This document shows positions 15,887-22,053 of a DNA stretch of 22,053 nucleotides, one piece after another (the stretch's first letter is position 1; the number at the start of each line of letters is the position of its first letter). The DNA lies in contig JAPMOS010000381.1 in assembly GCA_027972325.1 (NCBI GenBank), positions 1 to 22,053 on the forward strand, read 5' to 3'. The position numbers and the translations under genes are program-made. Below the pieces are notes generated by a model that saw only the letters and a program-made list of their open reading frames with translations, was not told the origin of the DNA and searched no databases. The stretch comes from Paratrimastix pyriformis. Lineage: Eukaryota; Preaxostyla; Paratrimastigidae.

Positions 15887-16768
15887 ATGGAAGCAAAAAA
15901 AGAAGATCAAGATCAAGATCAAGACCGTGAGCAAGAAGAACAAGAAGTCCCCACTATTCAAGATGACGACGAGGATGATTCTGACGTCCCGAAAAAACGT
16001 CCTCGGGTCTGGGCAGATCTGCCCACACTTTTGATATTCAAAACTTCAACAGCAAAATCGTTGGCAAGTCTCCGAGGTCAAACAATTGGCCAAATTGGTG
16101 CAAAGGGCCTCACACCAGTCGAAATTCACGATACTGGCCTCTTGAAAAAGCCGGAGACAAGTTCTTGACAAACTGCGGGTTTGTAATGCTTTTGCCTCTT
16201 TCTTCCTTCACGCTATTGCAGACTCTTCGGAAACAAGGATTGCTCTGCGGTGATGACGAAGAAGATACTCAAGTGCAAGCTCCAGATGAGGAACTCGAAG
16301 AGGAAAAGCAGAGGTCACCCGAAAAGAAACCCAAAAAAGCGCAAGTGAAAAAAGAGATGTCGAAATCTCAAAAAAAGAAAATCGAAGTGCAACTCCTAAG
16401 AGATCGTGCCAGGACTGAGTTCATAGAAAACGTTGTGAAAGGTCTGTCCCTTCTTCGACTTCTCACCATTCAACACTTTGGCAGTCTCCACAAGGAAGCC
16501 GCTTGTGTTTCCGCTCGGTTATTATTTTCAAAAGACCGAGCGAACCGTCGGTATCAGAGTTCGGCGAATTCTTGGCGCTACGTACTCTTTCAGCGCCACC
16601 CCCGGTGCAATCAAGGTTACCTGCCGGGTAGATGATGCAACACCAGCACACGAGTTTTCATTTCCAGTCGACCTCATCGACACCGCGCACGGCTCCAAAG
16701 TGGAGAGCCCTGAAGAATTCGTCGTCTCATTTCCTTTAGTCAGTGCCTCTGCCCCTGTCGAACTATGA
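15887..16768 (+). CDS. Second gene of the DNA transposon, acidic/basic protein, probably spliced
   Basis: The ATG at 15887 lies only 26 bp from the divergent transposase ATG. The first part is strongly acidic with DQDQDQDRE and DDDEDDSD tracts, then a basic KKRPR that could be a nuclear signal. A second part (16222-16441) has GDDEEDTQ, EEEKQ and a Lys-rich KKPKKAQVKKEMSKSQKKK. A 43-nt GT...AG intron at 16442-16484 joins it in frame to a third part (16485-16768) of about 95 residues that looks beta-rich (SFSATPGAIKVTCRVDD, HEFSFPVDLIDT). An acceptor (CTATTGCAG) ends at 16221; its donor is uncertain. Harbinger elements carry a second, DNA-binding protein gene (usually Myb-like); I see no Myb motif, so the equivalence is inferred from position only. 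Confidence 0.5.
16442..16484 (+). other. Predicted 43-nt intron in the second transposon gene
   Basis: GTCTGTCCC at the 5' side, a pyrimidine-rich body and TTTGGCAG at the 3' side. Removing it continues the frame from ENVVKG into STRKPLVFPLGYYF. Its size fits the very short introns known from several protists. Confidence 0.5.
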
Positions 16769-16922
16769 ATCTTGACCGTTCCATTCTTTTGGTATCTTGC
16801 GTACATCAGGAGGGGCAGTGCCCGCCTCCCGGCCACACGCACCCCCTCTCGCCGCCTGCATTTGCATCCGCCCCGCCCATCTCATCTCATTCGCCCCGCC
16901 TATCTCTCATTCGCCCCGTGCC
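16769..16922. other. Pyrimidine-rich stretch inside the transposon
   Basis: This segment links the second gene's stop to the 22-bp array. It contains CGCCCC/CATTCGCCCCG words (twice near 16,890-16,920) and CATCTCATCTCATT but no gene. Confidence 0.5.
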
Positions 16923-17054
16923 CTTCTCCGTTTCCGTTTCTGCACTTCTCCGTTTCCGTTTCTGCACTTCTCCGTTTCCGTTTCTGCACTTCTCCGTTTC
17001 CGTTTCTGCACTTCTCCGTTTCCGTTTCTGCACTTCTCCGTTTCCGTTTCTGCA
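16923..17054 (+). repeat. Six exact copies of a 22-bp unit
   Basis: The unit begins CTTCTCCGTTTCCGTTTCTG and ends CA. Six identical copies occupy exactly 132 bp, followed by a degenerate start of a seventh (CTTTCTCCGATTCG). It lies about 180 bp inside the right terminal repeat. The complement, with GGAAACGGA words, resembles the left subterminal array. Identity of all six copies points to recent expansion. Confidence 0.95.
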
Positions 17055-17223
17055 CTTTCTCCGATTCGTTCTGTGTCGTTTGCACAAAAAAATCGTCGTT
17101 TGCGTCGAAACCGTCGTTTGCACCAAAACTCACAGTTTGCCCCAGAATTCACCGTTAGCATCCGAATCCCCCATTTGCACCGTTTTACGGCATTTCCGCC
17201 GATTTCCGGCATTTCCACCAAAA

Positions 17224-17236
17224 TTACCGGAAGTCT
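17224..17236 (-). repeat. Right terminal inverted repeat of the DNA transposon
   Basis: Read on the minus strand it is AGACTTCCGGTAA, directly adjoining ATT at 17237-17239. GGAAATG and GCAAAC words follow inward, mirroring the left end. Confidence 0.8.
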
Positions 17237-17239
17237 ATT

Positions 17240-18160
17240 GAAGGAAAATGGTGGGTGAAGTGGTGGTTTGTTACACAGACTGGAGAAAATGGGTGTGAAC
17301 TTGGGCAACATGATCAGGGGCCGGCCTGCGGGTGGGGACGGCTGCTGTATCAGAAATGGAGGAGCTGTGATAATAGAATAATGTTGGGGACGGACCAAAA
17401 GGAAGAAGGAGGCGTGGCAAAGGAAACGTGGCGATCGGTGGGGAATCGGCCAGCCGGAGAGGCAGCAAGCGGATGGGGATCTGATTTGGTGAAAAAAAGA
17501 CCGGGGGTGAAACAGAGGAACGGGGTAGAGCGGACGGTGGAGGAAACTGATGGGGCAGCTTGCTACTGCCAGGTTGAGCACCCCCCGGGGAGGGAATCTT
17601 CGGCCGGAGTTGGGCGGACGGGTCTCTGCATGAGTTGGCAGGGAATGATGGCGGTTTGGTGGATATCCTTTTGACGATTTTGATAGGTAGTGTTGGTAGG
17701 TTGTGCGTGTTCATGCAGGGGCTTTGTTTTTGGAAGATGGCCCTGATCGACTTGATCCAAGCGAGGGGGGGCGGGGGCCTACAGGCTCTGGGCTCAGATG
17801 AAGGGAGGTGAGGACATCGTTATTGGACAAACGAAATCGGGGGAATCGATGGGTGGGAATCTGTTTACTGGTGGCGATGGCCCAATGGGGAGGTGCGGGC
17901 GTGAATCAGAGCGTGGGAACTCGACGCGGTTCTAAAAAGCGAGGCGGTGATGATGGAGCGGCGGCGAGTTTGGGCTTTGGGGTGGGGGGAGGACAAAAGA
18001 ACAAAGACCGGACGAGGTACGGGAGAAAGAATGGGCTCACAGTGAAGGGGACGGATGGAGAGTGATCGAGCGACCGGGCGAGTTGTTTGGCGGTGGTGGC
18101 GAGCTGGAGGAAGTTGATGGGGTTGGCCGGTTGCAGGGGGCGGGGGTCGGGAGGTACAGA
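17240..18160 (+). other. Purine-rich stretch, possible 5' part of the LINE
   Basis: About 900 bp share the G/A-rich character of the LINE but give only short, unconvincing frames. One near 17,670-17,810 reads LTILIGSVGRLCVFMQGLCF and MALIDLIQARGGGG and might be coding. No family can be assigned. Confidence 0.4.
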
Positions 18161-18165
18161 GGCGT

Positions 18166-18789
18166 GTGTATAAGTCGGGCCCGTTGTTGGGTGGCAGCCT
18201 CCAGGTGGTGGAAGCGGTGGGGGCCGGGCTTGTTCGATGTTGTGAGAGGGTGGGGGAACCCGGGTATGGAGCAGGCAATCTGGAGAAGGGGATTGATGGG
18301 CTGGATGAGCTTCATGATGGGGATGCAGGGGATGCGGTGGCGGACTTGCTGAGCGGATCCCGACAGGAGCGCGGATGAGGGTGGTGCACGTCTGTCAGGA
18401 ATGCGGAAGGGTGAGCGAGGGCCGCGAAAGGGCAGGACTGCCTGGTGGTGCGTCTGGAGAGGGACGGTGACAGAATGAGTGAAGCGGTCCGGAAGGTGGT
18501 GATGGCGGACGGACGGGTGCGGAAGAGGTGCCCAGAGTGTGGTGCCGATCGGTGGCACGCGCAGGAGGAACGGGCGGTGGGCATGGAGGATGTCATGGTG
18601 GTCCAGGTGGTTCGCGATCGGCGGGACGGCAGGGTGGACCAGTCGCAGTGGCGGGTGCAGCCGGACCCCGTGGAAGTTCTTGGCACGAATGCCTGGAGGC
18701 GGCGGCGGAGTTCTGCGAAAGGGAGAGGAGGGGGGCGACATTGGGTGGCGGTGAAGAGGATTGAAGGGGGCATGGTGGCGCTTCGATGA
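18166..18789 (+). pseudogene. ORF1-like remnant of the LINE with two CX2C knuckles
   Basis: A frame from about 18,175 reads LGGSLQVVEAVGAGLVRCCE and an acidic run (GLDELHDGDAGDAVADLL), then VVHVCQECGRVSEG at ~18,380-18,412. A second knuckle, RKRCPECGADRWHAQ, lies at ~18,520-18,565 in another frame and is followed by VVQVVRDRRDGRVDQSQW. Paired CX2C knuckles are common nucleic-acid-binding elements in LINE ORF1 or at the start of ORF2. The frame change between them shows this part is broken. Confidence 0.5.
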
Positions 18790-19232
18790 CAGCGTGGTGA
18801 GGAGGTGGGCGAGGAAGAGACGAAGAATGGCGATCTTTCTGGCGGCGGGGGCAGGGATGGGGTCGAGAATGCAGCGTTCGATGTGGGGGTTTCCGGGGGA
18901 AAGAAGGGGAGACGGAGGGAAAAGGGACGAAAGAAGACGGGTAAACGGGGAGAGGTGAAGACCTGGAGGAGCATGAGGTGGGGCAGTCCGGGGTGCGCCC
19001 GGTAACGGGGACTCTACCTGGGGGTGCCCAGGTATCCTGGGGACGGGATGAGCGAAAGGCCAGGAAGAAGCGCGGGAAGAAGGACGCGACAAGGGAAGAG
19101 GCAGGTGGCAAAGATGAGGGATATCGAGAAGACATGACGAGAAGGCGGAGGAGGAGGAATTCCAGGGTGGAGAAGTGGTGCCAGGGCGAAGGAGGCCAAC
19201 CTGAGGGCGGGGCTGCCGGCGAGGGAGGAAGG

Positions 19233-19920
19233 ATGAGGGTCGTGGGGTGGAACGTGCGTGGGTTGGGGTCAGACTGGAAGAAGAGCAATGTGGCGGACCT
19301 GCTGCGAGTTGGGGGTCAACATTGCCCGAACAACTACTCAGCAACAGTTGGAGGAGAAGTGGATGAAGGGTGGTGCTGGAGGAGCTCGGTGGTGGAGGAC
19401 GCAGATGCGCGGCACCCAAGGAGGGTGATGATTGGGTATAGGCGGACCTTACAGATAGCAGTGCAAGGAGAGTCAGGTGATCCTGGCTACTTGATGTTTC
19501 TCGATTGGTCGGAGGGAAGACCAACCTGAGGCTCATAAATCTGTACTACCCAACTGGGAGGGGAGAGACAAGGTGAGGGTAAGGAATGTCATTATCAGGA
19601 GGTTGGAAGAGTGCATGGCGGAGGGAGCAGCTGAGGGAGGGCGTGGTGGTGTACACGGATGCGAATAGCTGGGCCAAGGAGGTTGGGGAGCAGGAGATGC
19701 TGGGGTCTGTATGACGGCGAAGATGGTGGGTAAGCAGAACGAGATCACATTCGTGCAACAGAAAGAGGAAAAGAGGGAGGAGGTGGAGGAGACAAAGGAG
19801 GCCAGGCTGGACCTTGCTTGGCAAACGAGGGACGATTGCTGGACAATATGTGGGTGTGGAGAAATGAGGAGGTTCAATGGCAGGAAGTCACAGACCATCA
19901 TGGTTGTCACTGACTTGAGG
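19233..19920 (+). pseudogene. APE-type endonuclease domain of the LINE, decayed
   Basis: The ATG at 19233 starts MRVVGWNVRGLGSDWKKSNV, the first conserved block of LINE apurinic-like endonucleases (the N of WNVRG is the metal-site residue). The frame soon drifts. Later blocks appear in other frames: TNLRLINLYYPTG (~19,522-19,560), RRLEECMAEG (~19,600) and VTDHHGCH-like sequence near 19,890, where the family's SDH motif falls. The domain would nick target DNA to prime reverse transcription. It carries several frameshifts and cannot be active. Confidence 0.7.
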
Positions 19921-20539
19921 AACATGTTGCCGGCATGGGCGGGAACGCTGCGGAGGAAGGTGGCCATCTGCCCGTCCAAGTCGGACCTGGATGCGTTGCT
20001 GCGGGAGAAGATGGAAGGATGAGTATGAAGGGATGGTGGGGAAAGATGCGCACGTGGCGGAATTGCTGGAAGGCGATGGAGAAGGGCGGACCGTTCGAGC
20101 AGATGAGTGGGATCCTGCGGAGACGGCGGGGAAGGTGTTTGGGTTCCGGACGTGGCCAACACAGACAGGGATTATGAGCCCCATCGCATGAAGAAGCTGA
20201 GACGGATGGCGATGGCGGAGCGGGACCCGAGCCTGAGGAGGAAATGCAGAAGCAGTTGGCCAAAATGAGAGGCGTGCACTACAGGAAGAGGATCGGGCGT
20301 TGGAAGCGCAAGCGCATATATAAGGGCATCATGACAGACGGGGTGGCGCCGGTCACGTCGTATGCAACTAAGAATGTGGAGGGAAAGGTGGACAAAGTGG
20401 TCACAGATCCGGAGTCGGTGAAGAATGGATGGAGGAACTTCATGGCGGACCTGGCAAGGAGGGTGTTGCCGGTGGGCCCGAGGGGTGGGGCGGGTGCCAG
20501 AAGGAAGGCCGCAGGAAGAAGGGAGGGTGATCATGGCCC

Positions 20540-21560
20540 CCTCACAGCATGATGTTGAGACAATCCTGGGGGCGCTCCCCGATGGTAAGGCGGCGGGCCC
20601 GGATGGAGTGACGGCAGAGATGATCCATGCCTGTGGGGAAGAGATCAAAGAGTGGTTGGGGAGGATACAATGAGATGTTGGAGCGGAGTGAAGTGCCGCA
20701 GGAGCTCAAGGTCAGTTCGGTGTTCATGGCCACGAAGTCGCAGACAGAACACCCTGGTGACCCCGCAGGCAGAAGGCCAATCACTTTGATACAGGTCTTT
20801 TTGAAGGCTGCAAGTGGTGGCGTCGCGGTTCCAAGAATGGTGCGTACAGAAGAATGTGTTTGGGGAGGAGCAGTTTGGGTTTCTGAGAGGGAGAAAGTTG
20901 AGACCAATTGCAGAAATTATGGGAGTGCTCACTGACTCGAAAATTATGGGAGGCAGGGAATTCCATGTGCTCGTTAGATATCAAAAGGCCCATACAGTGG
21001 ACATGGACGCACTGAGGAGGGGTTGAGACGGATGGGGTTGAGGAGGCATTCATCAGGTATGTGGATAGTCTGTACGAGGGGAGGGAAGGCCAAAGTCATT
21101 ACGGGTTTCGGGCTGACGGAGAGCTATGAGATAGAGAGGCATTAGTCAGGGGACCCGCTTTCATGTCTGCTATTTATCTCATTCATGGAGGAAGTGCTGG
21201 CAGAGGTGCGAGCAGGAAGGTGGGTATATCCTGGATAGTGGAAGGAAGGTGAAAGTCCTTGCCTTTGCTGACGATGTGATGCTGGTCACTCGAACCAAGG
21301 AGCAGATGGTACGGTTGGTCAACACAGTGAGACGGGAAGGTGGAGGAGGCGGGTATGCAGCTGTCGTGGACCAAGTGTGACTACCTGTGGGGGGTGAAGA
21401 GCAAGACGGACCTGGACCTGGGTGAGGGTCGAGTCATCAAGGTCCAGCAGAAGGTGGGGCCATCCGGTACCTGGGAATTTGGATAGACGAGGAGATGAAC
21501 ATGAAGATCAACAGAAGAGAAGGTCCAGAAAATGTGTGGGAGGTTGCACAGGCTGATGGA
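20540..21560 (+). pseudogene. LINE reverse transcriptase domain, decayed
   Basis: Upstream linker VTDPESVKNGWRNFMADLA (~20,400-20,456) is typical of LINE ORF2. RT blocks follow: DGKAAGPDGVTAEMI (20581-20625), PQELKVSSVF and GRRPITLIQVFLKA (~20,697-20,810), FGEEQFGFLRGRKLRPI (~20,860-20,910), RYVDSLYEGR (~21,054-21,084), the catalytic box AFADDVMLV (21261-21287), and YLGIWIDEEMNMKI (21468-21510). The FADD box is intact. The blocks occur in several frames with intervening stops, so at least half a dozen frame changes separate them. Confidence 0.8.
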
Positions 21561-22053
21561 CAAGAAGGTCCACCGAGGTTGATGGTGCAGATGATCAACG
21601 AGTGCGTGTCGACGTGCCTACAATATACGGAAGAGGCAGTGCCCCATGCCGCAGAAGGACCTTGAGATTCTTCAACAGCGCTATGCGCGAGTATTTCGGG
21701 AGATTGGTGGGTGCTTGGGGAAATGCGACCCGGCGGGTGCTCTTCTTCCCGGAGGATGAGGGTGGGATGGGTCTCAAGGACCCGGTGGATGTGCACGACA
21801 TGATGGTGCTCACGCAACTGCTGGGCAGGGGTGGCAGACCAAGGGTGCGGCGTGATGCTCCGTGAAGAGATAGCCCTGCTGCAAAAGTTGTGGACGACAG
21901 GTAGAGGCGCTGCTGGACAACCCGGAAGTGGGTCAGACTGCACGCGAAGGAGAAGATGCCAGAAATTGGTGTCAGGGGATGTTGAGGATCTTGCACAGAA
22001 AGGGGTTGGCCATCGGCGGGGATGGGGAAGTATTGAAAGCGGAATGGGGAATG
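21561..22053 (+). pseudogene. C-terminal part of LINE ORF2, running off the window
   Basis: Post-RT segments are still readable: MINECVSTCLQY (~21,592), FFNSAMREYFGRLVGAWGNA-like sequence (~21,670-21,725) and VLFFPEDEGGMGLKDPVDVH (~21,738-21,797). The phrase about the element's GMGL block is common to ORF2 thumb and C-terminal regions of many LINEs. No 3' UTR or tail is reached. Confidence 0.6.

Larger units (their letters stand above)
14628..17236. mobile_element. DNA transposon, PIF/Harbinger-like, with TIRs and ATT target duplication
   Basis: The left end AGACTTTCGGTAA (14628-14640) is matched in inverted orientation by AGACTTCCGGTAA at the right end (17236-17224), 12 of 13 bases, with weaker similarity further in (GGAAATG, GTGCAAA). 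ATT flanks both ends (14625-14627 and 17237-17239), a 3-bp target duplication. Inside lie a DDE_Tnp_4-type transposase (minus), a divergent second gene (plus) and repeat arrays near both ends. Two divergent genes, this transposase fold and a 3-bp duplication fit PIF/Harbinger, although that group usually duplicates TWA rather than ATT; a related DDE_Tnp_4 superfamily such as IS4EU-like elements is possible. The transposase is frameshifted, so this copy is not autonomous. Confidence 0.82.
17240..22053 (+). mobile_element. LINE (non-LTR retrotransposon) with APE-type endonuclease, decayed, continues off the right edge
   Basis: Endonuclease and reverse-transcriptase signatures lie in order on the plus strand, preceded by a CX2C-containing ORF1-like region. 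The strand is purine-rich throughout, so the opposite strand shows long meaningless open frames. No part keeps one frame for long, indicating many indels and stops and considerable age. The left limit is uncertain: sequence of the same purine-rich character begins directly after the DNA transposon, but clear LINE features start near 18,160. An APE endonuclease excludes the R2/CRE groups; Jockey, I, Tad, L1 and RTE-type clades remain possible. Confidence 0.82.

Noticed and set aside
16920-17060. The regular 22-bp array as a CRISPR
   Set aside because: The copies are directly contiguous with no spacers, and the setting is eukaryotic.
16907-17581. Minus-strand frame of 224 codons with repeated AETETEKCRNGNG
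   Set aside because: It is translation of the 22-bp array plus antisense of the purine-rich flank, crosses the transposon boundary and has no domain.
18037-19536. A 499-codon minus-strand frame rich in Ser, Pro and His
   Set aside because: It is antisense to LINE sequence. The strand is pyrimidine-rich, and stop codons are purine-rich, so long open frames are expected. No domain is visible.

Overview
The window looks like nuclear DNA of a eukaryote, probably an alga or other protist. Evidence: GT-AG-type introns and splice acceptors, a Pol III-type tRNA-like sequence with T-run terminators, long microsatellites, and four unrelated classes of eukaryotic transposable element in 22 kb. No species can be named from the sequence alone. 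Two compositional worlds meet near position 6,390: an AT-rich block to the left and a GC-richer block (much of it strongly strand-asymmetric) to the right.

Layout. (1) 1-6,390: part of a Polinton/Maverick-type virus-like element with a protein-primed family B DNA polymerase (minus) and a retroviral-type integrase (plus) facing away from a short shared 5' region. Small unrecognised ORFs lie around them, and a ~127-bp repeat array lies at the right edge. It is a fossil with several breaks and continues off the left edge. (2) 6,391-6,990: GC-rich sequence with one weak small ORF. (3) ~7,000-10,910: a Ty3/gypsy LTR-retrotransposon body on the minus strand, with gag, protease, RT, RNase H and early integrase in one very long open frame. 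(4) 10,911-12,420: non-coding sequence with G/GA/TGAG simple repeats, a 26-bp direct repeat, a tRNA-Met(CAU)-like sequence lacking a D-arm, GC hairpins and a GAT microsatellite.

(5) 12,423-14,433: a ~935-bp tandem duplication carrying an unrecognised gene. The downstream copy is complete (342 aa, one predicted membrane segment); the upstream copy lacks the 3' end and loses frame in its last third. Most differences between the copies are synonymous. (6) 14,628-17,236: a complete-looking 2.6-kb DNA transposon with matching terminal inverted repeats, an ATT target duplication, a decayed DDE_Tnp_4 (PIF/Harbinger-like) transposase on the minus strand, a divergent second gene on the plus strand with a 43-nt intron, and repeat arrays just inside both ends. 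(7) ~17,240-22,053: a heavily decayed LINE on the plus strand (CX2C-containing ORF1-like part, APE-type endonuclease, reverse transcriptase) running off the right edge.

The window therefore reads as a transposon-dense accessory region. The duplicated unknown gene is the only strong candidate for a host gene, and the most unusual items are that duplication, the D-arm-less tRNA, and the two-gene DNA transposon with mirrored subterminal arrays.
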